A DNA stretch of 58,703 nucleotides from Algoriphagus boritolerans DSM 17298 = JCM 18970 (GTDB taxonomy: Bacteria > Bacteroidota > Bacteroidia > Cytophagales > Cyclobacteriaceae): assembly GCF_900108085.1 (NCBI RefSeq), contig NZ_FNVR01000011.1, positions 78,537 through 137,239 on the forward strand, given 5' to 3'. A model generated the notes under the pieces. That model searched no databases, had not been told where the DNA came from, and saw nothing but the letters and a program-made list of their open reading frames with translations. The first letter of the stretch is position 1. Each line of letters opens with the position of its first letter. This document shows positions 1 through 9,185 of the stretch, one piece after another. A program made the translations under genes and the position numbers.

Positions 1-116
1 TTAAAAGAAACTTAGGTGGTAGCTGTCGGCTTTGGCTAGGCAAAAGATCCGAAGGATCGCTACTCATCATGACCCCCAGTGACTGCAAGGAGCTGTGGGT
101 AAATTAGATACCGAGC
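1..116. other. unassigned left edge; possible 3' end of a truncated gene
   Basis: No gene could be recognised here. One plus-strand frame stays open from base 3 to a TAG at 105-107, giving 34 residues ending in ELWVN, and one minus-strand frame stays open from an ATG at 68-70 to the window edge. Either could be the edge of a real gene, but both are too short to judge. The stretch also holds a small GATCC-GAAG-type hairpin near 47-57. I see no tRNA or known RNA signature. Confidence 0.2.
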
Positions 117-136
117 AAAAAGAGCCCCGAAGGGGT
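117..136 (-). terminator. terminator of mtaB
   Basis: Read on the minus strand, a short GC stem (ACCCC-TTC-GGGGCT) is followed by a run of T (the A run at 117-121). It lies about 20 bases after the mtaB stop codon. The stem is short, so termination may be partial. Confidence 0.5.
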
Positions 137-155
137 GATCTTATTATTGCTGAGA

Positions 156-1475
156 CTAATGTTTTTCATACACCATCTCCGGCTCTCTTACCTCCACATT
201 TCCTGCTTCATTGATTTGATCGAGCGTCACCAATTTGAGTTCATTGACCAGCATCGGATCGTATTTGGCAGCGACTCGGATGTAGTTTTCGGTAAAGCCG
301 TGAATCTTGCCCTCTTCTACATCTTCTTCAAAAAGTACGGTAAAGGTCTTACCCAGATTTTCTTCATAAAACTTCCTGCGCTTCTTTTCGGAAAGGATTC
401 GAAGCATTTTGGATCGCTCGTTTCTTTTTTTCATTGGGACGACTCCCTCCATTTCCACAGCCCGGGTATTAGCCCGCTCGGAATAAGTGAAGACGTGGAG
501 GTAGGAAATATCCAGTTGGTTGAGGAAGTTGTAGGTTTCGAGGAAAAGCTCATCTGTCTCACCTGGGAAACCCACTATCACATCTACGCCGATACAGGCC
601 TGTGGCATCAGGGTTTTGATTTTGCTGACCCGATCCATATACAGTTCCCGAAGGTAGCGCCTTCCCATTTTTCGCAGGATGGTATTTGATCCTGATTGAA
701 GTGGAATATGAAAATGGGGTACAAACCGCTTGGATTGAGAAGCGAATTCGATGATCTCATTGGTCAAAAGGTTGGGCTCAATCGAGGAGATGCGGAATCG
801 ATCGATGCCATGTACTTCATCCAAGGCGTAGACTAAGTCTGCAAAGCGTTCATTTCGTTTTCCTTCCACTATTCCAAAGTCTCCGATATTCACTCCGGTA
901 AGGACAATTTCCTTCACGTTTGTGGCCGCGATTTCTCGTGCAGAAGCCAATACGGACTCAATGGTGTTGCTTCGGCTTTTTCCCCTGGCCAAAGGAATGG
1001 TGCAAAAAGCGCAGCCATAGTTGCAGCCGTCCTGAACTTTGAGAAAGGTTCGGGTACGGTCATTGATGGAAAAGGCATTGTTAAATGTAGTCGCTTCCGT
1101 GATTTCAGATGCCAGCACTTTGGTCTCCTGGACTTTCGCGAAATCATCGAGCAGCTCAATCAGGCGGAATTTCTCAGCCGCTCCCAATACGGCGTCTACT
1201 CCCTCAATTTCCGAAATTTCGGTTGGTTTCAACTGGGCATAGCAACCAATTATGGCCACATAGGAGTCCGGTGATATCTTTTTTGCCTCCCTGACGATCT
1301 TTTTACACTTTTTGTCTGCATTTTCGGTAACAGAGCAAGTGTTGATGATAAAAATGTCGGGATTTTCCTGAAAATCGACTTTTAGGTAACCTTTATCTTC
1401 GAATTGACGGCCGATAGTAGACGTTTCGGAGAAGTTGAGCTTACAACCCAAGGTATAAAAGGCGACTTTTTTCAC
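156..1475 (-). CDS. mtaB: tRNA (t6A37)-methylthiotransferase MtaB
   Basis: A radical-SAM methylthiotransferase that converts N6-threonylcarbamoyladenosine at position 37 of ANN-decoding tRNAs to its 2-methylthio form. All expected parts are visible in 439 residues, a normal family length. The N-terminal UPF0004 domain has cysteines C11, C47 and C78 for the auxiliary [4Fe-4S] cluster. The radical-SAM motif CNYGCAFC has cysteines 151, 155 and 158. A C-terminal TRAM-like segment starts near 370. The early motif YTLGCKLN separates MtaB from MiaB and RimO. It is a single-gene unit with its own promoter at 1501-1530 and lies divergent from glnN. Function is assigned from family knowledge; the product is cytosolic. 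Confidence 0.95.
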   Translation of the reverse strand: MKKVAFYTLGCKLNFSETSTIGRQFEDKGYLKVDFQENPDIFIINTCSVTENADKKCKKIVREAKKISPDSYVAIIGCYAQLKPTEISEIEGVDAVLGAAEKFRLIELLDDFAKVQETKVLASEITEATTFNNAFSINDRTRTFLKVQDGCNYGCAFCTIPLARGKSRSNTIESVLASAREIAATNVKEIVLTGVNIGDFGIVEGKRNERFADLVYALDEVHGIDRFRISSIEPNLLTNEIIEFASQSKRFVPHFHIPLQSGSNTILRKMGRRYLRELYMDRVSKIKTLMPQACIGVDVIVGFPGETDELFLETYNFLNQLDISYLHVFTYSERANTRAVEMEGVVPMKKRNERSKMLRILSEKKRRKFYEENLGKTFTVLFEEDVEEGKIHGFTENYIRVAAKYDPMLVNELKLVTLDQINEAGNVEVREPEMVYEKH

Positions 1476-1500
1476 TTTATTCCATTTTATTGATCAGCAG

Positions 1501-1530
1501 CAAAGGTAACTATTCCCGATCTTTTTTCAA
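1501..1530 (-). promoter_or_regulatory. promoter of mtaB
   Basis: On the minus strand a perfect Bacteroidota -7 element TACCTTTG (1501-1508) is preceded by TTGA (1527-1530) about 18 bases upstream. This predicts a transcript start near 1497 and a leader of about 20 bases before the ATG. Confidence 0.6.
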
Positions 1531-1669
1531 TTCTCCAATTTTCGAGGACAAAACACACTTTTTTTGAGTATTTGGCTCTTAAAACACCATGTTTTATTGA
1601 AAAAAGTGGAAATTTTTCAGAAAATGACTCTAAAAATTAGGCAAAAGCTTTTTCACGTTACTATTTTTC

Positions 1670-1677
1670 TATTTTTG
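1670..1677 (+). promoter_or_regulatory. -7 promoter element of glnN
   Basis: TATTTTTG matches TAnnTTTG exactly, 31 bases before the glnN ATG. The -33 element is weak (a T-rich run at 1649-1653). No nitrogen-regulator site was recognised. Confidence 0.5.
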
Positions 1678-1708
1678 TGGTCATAATCTTAAACCACATA
1701 TTGTAGAA

Positions 1709-3871
1709 ATGGCAACACTCAGACAACAAGCCTTGGCAATGGTGCAGGCAAGACAGCGCGTCGCTGTAATCCCGCCCGCTTCCAAAATTTCAGACTTCTT
1801 CGGAACCAATGTTTTTGGTACCAGCCAAATGAAGCAGTCTCTGGCTCCTTCCGTATTCAAAAAGGTAATGGAAGCCATAGACAAAGGTTCTAAAATCGAT
1901 CCTGCGACTGCGGAAGAAATCGCCTCTGCTGTCAAAACCTGGGCTATGTCCAAAGGTGTGACACATTATACGCACTGGTTCCAGCCTTTGACAGGTTCTA
2001 CCGCCGAGAAGCATGATTCCTTCTTTGATATGTATGCCGGAATGGAGAAATTCAAAGGATCAGCACTGGTTCAGCAAGAACCTGATGCGTCCTCTTTTCC
2101 AAATGGCGGTATCCGTTCGACATTTGAGGCACGTGGTTACACGGCATGGGACCCCTCTTCACCGATTTTCATTTTGGAGAAGACGCTTTGTATCCCTACC
2201 ATCTTTGTGTCTTACACAGGCGAGGCATTGGATTACAAAACTCCGCTTCTCAAGTCTATGGAAGCAATCAATGAGGCTTCTGTAGCAGTTTGTCAGCTTT
2301 TTGACAGAAACGTGCGCAAGGTTACCCCATCCTTGGGTGTGGAGCAGGAGTATTTTGTGATTGATAAGGCGCTTTTCGCAGCACGTCCTGACTTGGTGAT
2401 GGCTGGAAGATCAGTATTTGGTCACATACCGGCCAGAGGGCAGCAGTTGGAGGATCACTATTTTGGATCTATTCCTACTCGGGTGAAAGACTTCATGATG
2501 GAGTTTGAAATCGAAGCACTGAAATTGGGCATTCCCGTGATGACCCGTCACAATGAGGTGGCTCCAGGCCAGTTTGAAGTTGCACCGATTTTTGAAGAAA
2601 TCAACAAAGCAACAGATCACAACCAACTTCTGATGGATGTGATGGATAAAGTAGCCGAGAAGCATTCATTGAAAGTCCTTTTCCATGAGAAACCTTTCGC
2701 TGGCGTCAATGGATCCGGAAAGCACAACAACTGGTCTTTGATCACTGATACCGGAATCAATCTTTTCCAGCCAAGCAATTCGGCGAGAGAGAATCTTCAG
2801 TTTCTAACCTTCCTGGTGGCTACAGTAAAGGCGGTGCATGATTATGCAGATTTGCTACGTGCGAGCATCGCTTCAGCAGGCAACGACTTCCGATTGGGCG
2901 CTAACGAGGCTCCTCCTGCGATCATCTCTGTATTCTTGGGAGCGACACTTTCTGAACTGTTGGATGAGTTGGAGAAAAACGGAAATGTCAAAATTGAGAA
3001 AGGGGATAACATGTATATGAAATTGGGTATCTCCAAGATTCCTGAAATCATCCTTGACAATACTGACAGAAACAGAACATCTCCTTTTGCCTTCACCGGA
3101 AATAAGTTTGAATTCCGGGCAGTGGGTTCTCAGGCTAATGTTGGAGGTCCGATGACCACGTTGAACGTGATCGTGGCAGATGTCTTAAAGCAAATGCTAA
3201 AAGATATCGAGAAGGAAATGAATGCCGGCAAGGAGAAGAAAATCGCAATTGTCAACGTCCTCAGAAAATACATCAAGGATTCGAAAAAAGTAAGATTTGA
3301 AGGCGACGGCTACTCTGAAGGATGGACAAAAGAAGCCGAGAAGAGGGGCCTTTCCAATTTGAAATCAACTCCGGAGGCATTGGATGTGTACGAGAAGAAA
3401 GCTACAAAAGAGCTGTTTGAGCGACATAATGTTTTGAATCATGTTGAAGTTCATGCCCGTCATGAGATCATGCTCGAAGACTTTATTAAGAAAGTACAGA
3501 TCGAAAGCCGCGTAATGGGAGATCTTGCGTTGAATCACATCATTCCAACTGCCATTCTGTATCAAAATAAACTGATCGAAAATGCGAATGGTCTAAAAGG
3601 GCTTGGTTTGGATCATTCTGCTGCCGTAGAGACCATCAAAGAAGTCTCTAAGCACATCGAGTCAGTGAAATCTAATGTGACTGACATGGTGGAGGCCAGA
3701 AAGCGTCTCAATAAAGAAGAAAATGTGTCCAAGCGGGCAAAGGGGTATCAGAAGGAGGTCAAAGAAGCCTATTTCGACAAAATCCGCTATGCGGTCGATA
3801 AGCTTGAACTGTTGGTGGATGACGAAAGCTGGCCTTTGGTAAAATACCGGGAAATGTTATTTATCCGGTAA
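1709..3871 (+). CDS. glnN: type III glutamine synthetase
   Basis: Makes glutamine from glutamate, ammonia and ATP in the cytosol. The 720-residue length fits GSIII (about 700-730), which is much longer than GSI or GSII and is typical of Bacteroidota. The N-terminal block with THWFQPLTG is a GSIII hallmark. The central catalytic region holds EQEYFVID, FHEKPFAGVNGSGKHNNWS (around 325-345) and the glutamate-binding segment FRLGANEAPPA (near 393-403). The C-terminal helical extension contains RHEIMLED and the YREMLFIR end. It is a single gene between its own -7 element and a strong terminator. No GlnB or transporter gene is adjacent. Confidence 0.96.
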   Translation: MATLRQQALAMVQARQRVAVIPPASKISDFFGTNVFGTSQMKQSLAPSVFKKVMEAIDKGSKIDPATAEEIASAVKTWAMSKGVTHYTHWFQPLTGSTAEKHDSFFDMYAGMEKFKGSALVQQEPDASSFPNGGIRSTFEARGYTAWDPSSPIFILEKTLCIPTIFVSYTGEALDYKTPLLKSMEAINEASVAVCQLFDRNVRKVTPSLGVEQEYFVIDKALFAARPDLVMAGRSVFGHIPARGQQLEDHYFGSIPTRVKDFMMEFEIEALKLGIPVMTRHNEVAPGQFEVAPIFEEINKATDHNQLLMDVMDKVAEKHSLKVLFHEKPFAGVNGSGKHNNWSLITDTGINLFQPSNSARENLQFLTFLVATVKAVHDYADLLRASIASAGNDFRLGANEAPPAIISVFLGATLSELLDELEKNGNVKIEKGDNMYMKLGISKIPEIILDNTDRNRTSPFAFTGNKFEFRAVGSQANVGGPMTTLNVIVADVLKQMLKDIEKEMNAGKEKKIAIVNVLRKYIKDSKKVRFEGDGYSEGWTKEAEKRGLSNLKSTPEALDVYEKKATKELFERHNVLNHVEVHARHEIMLEDFIKKVQIESRVMGDLALNHIIPTAILYQNKLIENANGLKGLGLDHSAAVETIKEVSKHIESVKSNVTDMVEARKRLNKEENVSKRAKGYQKEVKEAYFDKIRYAVDKLELLVDDESWPLVKYREMLFIR

Positions 3872-3896
3872 TTCAAAGAATTAATTTAGTTGATAG

Positions 3897-3926
3897 AAAA
3901 CCGCTCTGTTTGGGCGGTTTTTTTTA
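3897..3926 (+). terminator. terminator of glnN
   Basis: A ten-pair stem (3897-3906 with 3912-3921, one G-T pair) with a five-base loop is followed by a T run, about 25 bases after the glnN stop. Confidence 0.85.
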
Positions 3927-4439
3927 TTACTTGCCGCTGAAAATTAGTTTTAATGGTTTCCAGAATATTTGAATGGTTTTGGCTTCTAAAAATAGGCGAA
4001 ACAGAATGTTTGATTGGACTTCTTGTCAAATTCTTAAAGAAATTTTGATGAAGTTTATCAGTTCGAGGGAGTTTTTTTGTCTTTTTCCAATCGTGTTTTG
4101 TGAAATGTAATGGAAGTTTAAAAACTATACCAAAAAATAGGCTATCTAAAATTCAACTTTTCTAAAAAATTTAATAAAATAATTATTCTTTGATCAAAAA
4201 AAATTTATAATTCTTTTTGAAAGAATTTTGATTTTTCTAGCTTTATATCGAATAGACTAGGGATGGTAGATTCAATTAGTTTTTATCGATTGTTTATTTC
4301 CATTTGCTAGTCGTTTTCAGCTGTCTTTGTTTCTAAATCGAAATTTTATGGTAAAAAATCTACACGATTCTCTTTCCAAAAAAGCATCCGGAAGTCCGGA
4401 TAATCCAATCCAATTATTTCTAACCCTTTATTCCCACTT
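3927..4439. other. AT-rich intergenic region upstream of susC
   Basis: About 510 bases without a credible gene on either strand, rich in A and T. It holds the presumed susC promoter (4216-4245), a perfect inverted repeat AATTCTTT-TTG-AAAGAATT at 4209-4227 over the -33 position, and a leader of roughly 190 bases. No RNA gene or riboswitch was recognised. Confidence 0.5.
4209..4245 (+). promoter_or_regulatory. putative susC promoter with overlapping palindrome
   Basis: TTTG at 4216-4219 and TAGCTTTA at 4238-4245 (one mismatch to TAnnTTTG) are 18 bases apart. The -33 element lies inside a perfect 8-bp inverted repeat, AATTCTTT/AAAGAATT, with a 3-base centre. That placement would suit a regulator of the SusC operon. 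Its identity is unknown, and the palindrome does not match the GTCTAATGA sites near the ROK repressor. Confidence 0.4.
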
Positions 4440-7400
4440 ATGAGAAAGTTTCTATCAATTGCTTTCTCTTTGGCTTTACTTCTAGGCATATCCGCCACAG
4501 CACAGAGCCAACAGAGAGTATTGAAAGGTAAGGTCACTGCGTCGTCAGATGGTCTTGCTATGCCAGGAGTTACGATTCTGGACAAAAGTAATCAGACGGG
4601 TACCACCACGGATGTGGATGGGATGTACTCGATCCCGGTAACGGAGCAGTCCGTGTTAGTTTTCTCATTCATCGGTTTTACCAGTCAGGAGTTTACTGTC
4701 GGGAATCGGACCGAGTTGAATGTGGTGTTGGACGAGTCGGCAAGCGATCTTTCGGAAGTGGTAGTAGTCGCCCTCGGTCTAACTAAAGAAAAAGAGAAGC
4801 TTGGTTATTCTATCTCTACAGTAAGTAGCGATGTGATGGACAAAGCAAGAGAAACCAACGTTGCAAATTCTCTTGCTGGACAAGTGGCGGGCTTGGTGGT
4901 AAAAGGCACGAATGGAGGTCCGGGAGGTTCGTCAAATATTGTTCTTCGAGGATTGCCAAGTATATCAGGAACAGGCTCACCGCTATTTGTAATCAATGGT
5001 GTACCTATGGATAACACGCAGCGAGGATCCGCAGGTCAGTGGGGAGGAAGTGATAATGGAGATGGTATCGGAAACCTAAGCCCTGATGATATCGAATCCA
5101 TGACAGTATTGAAAGGTCAGGCTGCTTCTGCGCTTTATGGTTCAAGAGCTTCAAACGGGGTGATTTTGATCACCACCAAAGGAGCGCAAAAAGGAGGAGA
5201 TTGGACACTTACCTACAATCTAAACGTAATGGGTGAGCAGGCTGTGGATTTCACAAATTTCCAAGATCAATATGGTCAAGGTACTGGCGGACTTCGTCCT
5301 CAAACTGCAACTGATGCTCGGACAACGGGCCGATTTGCATGGGGTGAGCGCATGGGAGGTAATGTAATTGGATTTGATGGCAATCAATACCCATATGCTC
5401 CTGCTAGCGAACGGTACATTGACTTCTACCGAACTGGATCTAACATTACCAATACTGTAGCTGTATCCAAAGGGTTAGGTAAAGACGGGGCATTCCGTAT
5501 GTCCATTTCCAATTTGAATTCCAAATCGATTGTACCCAATAGCGGAGTAGATCGATTGAATATCAATCTAAACGTCGATCAAAATATTACGGATAAATTA
5601 AGTGTAACGGCGATGATTAATTATGTGGACCAGCAGTCTACTAATATTCCTTCGCTCAGTGATGGTCCAAAAAATCCAAATAACTTTTTGTTTTTGGCTC
5701 CGAACATCCGCCCAAGCATTTTTGCACCCGGATTTAATCCGGATAGAAGCGAAATTGTTTTTAGTGATGATATTTTCGTGACTAACCCATATTTCATTAC
5801 TAACAAGGGTATAAATGACTTGGGAAGAAAGCGTACCATTTCAGCGCTTTCTGCAAAATATGCCTTTACTCCTAAAGTATATGCGATGCTACGCGTAGGT
5901 AATGACACTTCCAATGATGACTTTTATTCTGTGGATCCAACCGGTCTAGCCTATTCAGCAAACTTACAGGGAGGTCTTGGTGGTAGAGGATTATCCAATC
6001 GATCAGAGTTAAACGTAGATGCCCTTTTTGGAGCAGACTTGAAGTTAAACGATGACATAGAAATCGATGGATTGATTGGAGGTACTTTAAGGAAAAATCG
6101 ATTTGAAACAGTTGGAGTAAATGGGTCAAGATTCGTAATTCCTGAATTATACTCTCCGTTTAATTTGGTGAATTTCGGTAGATCTTATGGATTTCAAGAA
6201 AGAGAAGTTCAGTCAGGATTTTACTCAATAGGACTTGGATATAAAGATTTCTTGACATTGACTACCACAGGTCGTTACGACGTGTATAGCACCTTGCCTA
6301 CTAACAATAATAGTATATTCTCCCCATCAGTTACAGGTGCATTCCTGTTTGATCGTTTCCTTAATATTTCTGCTTTGGATTTTGGTAAGTTTAGAGCGGC
6401 ATATGCAGTAACGAGCGGTGAGCCCTTTGGAGCATATCAGACTCAGTTTTATTACAGTTCTGCAAATGCTTATGCAGGAGTCCCTGCAGGTTCTTCACCA
6501 CTTGGACTTCCTAACCTATCGTTGAAACCATTCACCACAGATGAAATAGAATTGGGATTTGACCTTAGTTTCTTCAAAACCAGACTCTCATTTGATGTTG
6601 CTTATTTTACCAAGACGACCAATAATGAGATTATGAATGCGAATTATTCAATTTCTTCAGGATTTGGTTCAGGCGTGGTAGCTACGGGTTCAACTCGCAA
6701 CACAGGGATTGAGGTTTTGATTACCGGCGTCCCTATTCAGACAGCTAATTTCTCTTGGAAATCTTCGCTTAATTTCACCAATGTGAAAAACGAGGTTCTA
6801 AGCACTGATCCAAATAATAATCCTATCAATTTGGGACAAAATAGAGCAACCTTGGGAAATGCTGTTACTGCCTACGTGGTAGGCCTACCTGGTCCTCAGA
6901 TTCGCGCATATGATTATCGATATGATGCGAATGGCAATGTAGTAGTGAATAGTGCTGGTATTCCCGAAAGAGGAGAACTTAAAAACTGGGGTTCAGTACT
7001 TCCTACGATTTATGGAGGGTGGAATAATGAATTCAACTTTAAGAGACTTTCCTTCTCTTTCTTGATTGATTACAATTTTGGAAACAAAGTATTGTCTGCA
7101 ACTGAGTTCTATTCTCATTTCAGAGGCTTACACCAAAATACCCTCGAGGGTAGAGAAGGCGGTGTGACTACTAATGAGATCACTGCTAATGCTGAAAACT
7201 ACTACCAAGGACTGGTTCAGAATGTTACCCGTACAAGTATAGTTGATGGTGATTTTGTCAAGCTTCGTCAATTGACCTTAGGCTATACCTTTCCAAGTGA
7301 ATTGTTCAATTCAGTTCCAGTGTTAAAGGGACTCACAGCTTCTATTGTTGCCAGAAACCTTGCCATTTTAATGCGTAAGGCTGAGAATATTGACCCTGAG

Positions 7401-7499
7401 GCTACTTTTGGCTCCAATATCAACTATTTAGGGATTGAAGGCACAAGTTTGCCAAGTACTCGGTCTATTGGATTCAACTTAAACTTTAAATTGAATTAA
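4440..7499 (+). CDS. SusC/RagA-family TonB-linked outer-membrane transporter
   Basis: An outer-membrane beta-barrel that imports glycan fragments using TonB energy, with the following SusD-like protein as surface lid. Residues 1-23 form a signal peptide ending ATAQSQ. A carboxypeptidase-regulatory-like (CarboxypepD_reg) domain spans about 27-105 (GKVTASSDGLAMPGVTI). The plug follows with the SusC signature near 155-185 (GGPGGSSNIVLRG, PLFVINGVPMDN) and a long barrel ending in an aromatic-poor FNLNFKLN. Length 1019 is normal. There is no N-terminal STN signalling domain, so direct control through an ECF/FecR cascade is unlikely. It lies 2 bases upstream of susD. The substrate cannot be read from sequence; the GH18 neighbour suggests chitin- or GlcNAc-type glycans. 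Confidence 0.95.
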   Translation: MRKFLSIAFSLALLLGISATAQSQQRVLKGKVTASSDGLAMPGVTILDKSNQTGTTTDVDGMYSIPVTEQSVLVFSFIGFTSQEFTVGNRTELNVVLDESASDLSEVVVVALGLTKEKEKLGYSISTVSSDVMDKARETNVANSLAGQVAGLVVKGTNGGPGGSSNIVLRGLPSISGTGSPLFVINGVPMDNTQRGSAGQWGGSDNGDGIGNLSPDDIESMTVLKGQAASALYGSRASNGVILITTKGAQKGGDWTLTYNLNVMGEQAVDFTNFQDQYGQGTGGLRPQTATDARTTGRFAWGERMGGNVIGFDGNQYPYAPASERYIDFYRTGSNITNTVAVSKGLGKDGAFRMSISNLNSKSIVPNSGVDRLNINLNVDQNITDKLSVTAMINYVDQQSTNIPSLSDGPKNPNNFLFLAPNIRPSIFAPGFNPDRSEIVFSDDIFVTNPYFITNKGINDLGRKRTISALSAKYAFTPKVYAMLRVGNDTSNDDFYSVDPTGLAYSANLQGGLGGRGLSNRSELNVDALFGADLKLNDDIEIDGLIGGTLRKNRFETVGVNGSRFVIPELYSPFNLVNFGRSYGFQEREVQSGFYSIGLGYKDFLTLTTTGRYDVYSTLPTNNNSIFSPSVTGAFLFDRFLNISALDFGKFRAAYAVTSGEPFGAYQTQFYYSSANAYAGVPAGSSPLGLPNLSLKPFTTDEIELGFDLSFFKTRLSFDVAYFTKTTNNEIMNANYSISSGFGSGVVATGSTRNTGIEVLITGVPIQTANFSWKSSLNFTNVKNEVLSTDPNNNPINLGQNRATLGNAVTAYVVGLPGPQIRAYDYRYDANGNVVVNSAGIPERGELKNWGSVLPTIYGGWNNEFNFKRLSFSFLIDYNFGNKVLSATEFYSHFRGLHQNTLEGREGGVTTNEITANAENYYQGLVQNVTRTSIVDGDFVKLRQLTLGYTFPSELFNSVPVLKGLTASIVARNLAILMRKAENIDPEATFGSNINYLGIEGTSLPSTRSIGFNLNFKLN

Positions 7500-7501
7500 T
7501 C

Positions 7502-9100
7502 ATGAAAAAACATATCGGTGTAATTTTATTACTGAGCTTCTTTTGGGTAACTTCTTGTGACTCACATTTTGAAGAACTTAATACTGATCCTAATAGGGCT
7601 GGAGCTTCTGTATTTGACCCAAATTTGATTCTTCCTACTGCTTCGAGTAGCTATGGTAACATGATGTCTGGATACACTGGGGCAATTTTGTTCCAAAGTA
7701 TGTGGATTCAGGCCTTGGCTTCTACTTCCACTGGTGGTGCCAATTATTATTCCAACGCTGATAAGTATGTGATCTCAGGAAGTACCAATTCCTATATCGC
7801 GGGCGTCTGGAATTCTGGTTACTCCACTGCTTCTCGCATTCAGCAAATGCAAAAGCTTGCTCAGACGAAGGAAATGGCTAACCTGGCTGCAGTAGGAGGA
7901 ATTTTCAAGGTTCTTACGGTTTCTTTTATTTCAGACGTTTATGGAGATGTCCCATATTCTGAGGCTCTGAAGGCTGATGAAGGAATAACCCAGCCGGCGT
8001 ATGATAATCAAGCACAAGCATATTTAAGTATGCTTGCCGAGCTTGAGGCATCTCTCAATATATTGAATACGTCCGGAGATCAGATCAGAAATGACGTAAT
8101 CTATCGGGGTGATATCACTAAGTGGAAAAAGTTCGGCTATTCGTTGATGTTGAAAATGGCAATGCGCCTTTCCAAAAAGGATCCTTCTGCCGCCCAGGCA
8201 TGGGTTCAAAAGGCAGTAGCAGGTGGCGTGTTTTCATCTCCTGCTGATGATGCTCTGGTTCCAGGTGATGAAGCTAATGGTTATTCAAACGCAAGTGCAA
8301 ATGCACTCAATGTTCCTGATGATATTTATGAAGTAAGATGGTCAAAAGTCATGATTGATTATCTAAAATCCACCAACGACCCAAGACTAAGAATAGTAGC
8401 GGAAGTGCCAAATCCAGGGCTAGCTGCTAATCGAACTGGAGCTCCTGGAAATAGTGATCCTGCAGTACAAATTGGCCTTCCCAATGGCTTTGATCTTAGA
8501 GGTGGACAATTTGATATTTCTAAACATCCCGATTTTCCGGGAGGAACTGGTACCGGGGACGATTTGGCTCCAATCGGTGCTTATTCAAGACCATCTGGAA
8601 TCTATAGAAATCGAAATGCCCCCGTTTTTGCTTTGACCTATGCAGAAGTTCAATTACTTCTCGCTGAGGCTGCCTTAAGAGGTTGGACTACTGGATCACC
8701 TTCTGATTTCTACAAAAACGGCGTGATGGGTGCATTCACTTCTATGGGTAAATTTGGTGGACAAACAGTTTCTCCTGAGGAGGCTACGGCTTATTTGAAT
8801 GCCAATCCGCTCAATTTGAGTTCAATGAATGCATCAATGAAAATGATCAATGAACAAATTTGGGCAACTACATCTTTATTTGCTAATTTCGTTGAAGCAT
8901 GGAACAATTGGAAGCGTTCTGGATATCCAGAACTCACCCCTGTGAATTTCCCAAGTAATTTCTCATCTGGACAAATTCCAAGAAGACAACCTTTCCCAAA
9001 TGGTGAAACATCATTAAATACGGACGCATTGAATAGTGCTGTTGCACGTATGGGGGGCGATGATTGGATTACCAAGATGTGGTGGGATGGAGGAAATTAA
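7502..9100 (+). CDS. SusD/RagB-like surface glycan-binding lipoprotein
   Basis: A surface lipoprotein that binds substrate and caps the SusC barrel. A lipoprotein signal peptide ends in the lipobox VTSC with lipidated C19. The residue after that cysteine is D, and DSHFEELNTDPNRA is typical of the SusD-like_2 subgroup (PF12771) rather than classic SusD. TPR-like helices include VYGDVPYSEALK (near 140-155), and the YAEVQLLLAEAALRGW helix (near 380-395) is a family hallmark. The 532-residue length fits. It follows susC after 2 bases and is closed by a terminator at 9123-9161. Confidence 0.92.
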   Translation: MKKHIGVILLLSFFWVTSCDSHFEELNTDPNRAGASVFDPNLILPTASSSYGNMMSGYTGAILFQSMWIQALASTSTGGANYYSNADKYVISGSTNSYIAGVWNSGYSTASRIQQMQKLAQTKEMANLAAVGGIFKVLTVSFISDVYGDVPYSEALKADEGITQPAYDNQAQAYLSMLAELEASLNILNTSGDQIRNDVIYRGDITKWKKFGYSLMLKMAMRLSKKDPSAAQAWVQKAVAGGVFSSPADDALVPGDEANGYSNASANALNVPDDIYEVRWSKVMIDYLKSTNDPRLRIVAEVPNPGLAANRTGAPGNSDPAVQIGLPNGFDLRGGQFDISKHPDFPGGTGTGDDLAPIGAYSRPSGIYRNRNAPVFALTYAEVQLLLAEAALRGWTTGSPSDFYKNGVMGAFTSMGKFGGQTVSPEEATAYLNANPLNLSSMNASMKMINEQIWATTSLFANFVEAWNNWKRSGYPELTPVNFPSNFSSGQIPRRQPFPNGETSLNTDALNSAVARMGGDDWITKMWWDGGN

Positions 9101-9122
9101 GAATTCCTTAATTTAGGCTCTA

Positions 9123-9161
9123 GACAGCCGTTTTGATTTCGGTCAGGACGGCTGTTTTTTT
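9123..9161 (+). terminator. terminator after susD-like gene
   Basis: GACAGCCGT and ACGGCTGTT pair across an 18-base loop and are followed by seven T. The GH18 gene starts 25 bases later, so it depends on readthrough or on a promoter hidden in the T-rich end (TATTTTTA at 9161-9168 is one base from TAnnTTTG). Confidence 0.75.
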
Positions 9162-9185
9162 ATTTTTACAAAAAAAAACACACTT

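Noticed and set aside
1..155. Small RNA gene (tmRNA, RNase P or 6S) at the left edge
   Set aside because: None of the conserved core motifs of these RNAs could be found; only a small hairpin and the mtaB terminator are supported.
135..689. Forward 184-codon frame opposite mtaB
   Set aside because: Entirely antisense to conserved MtaB sequence; no recognisable motif.
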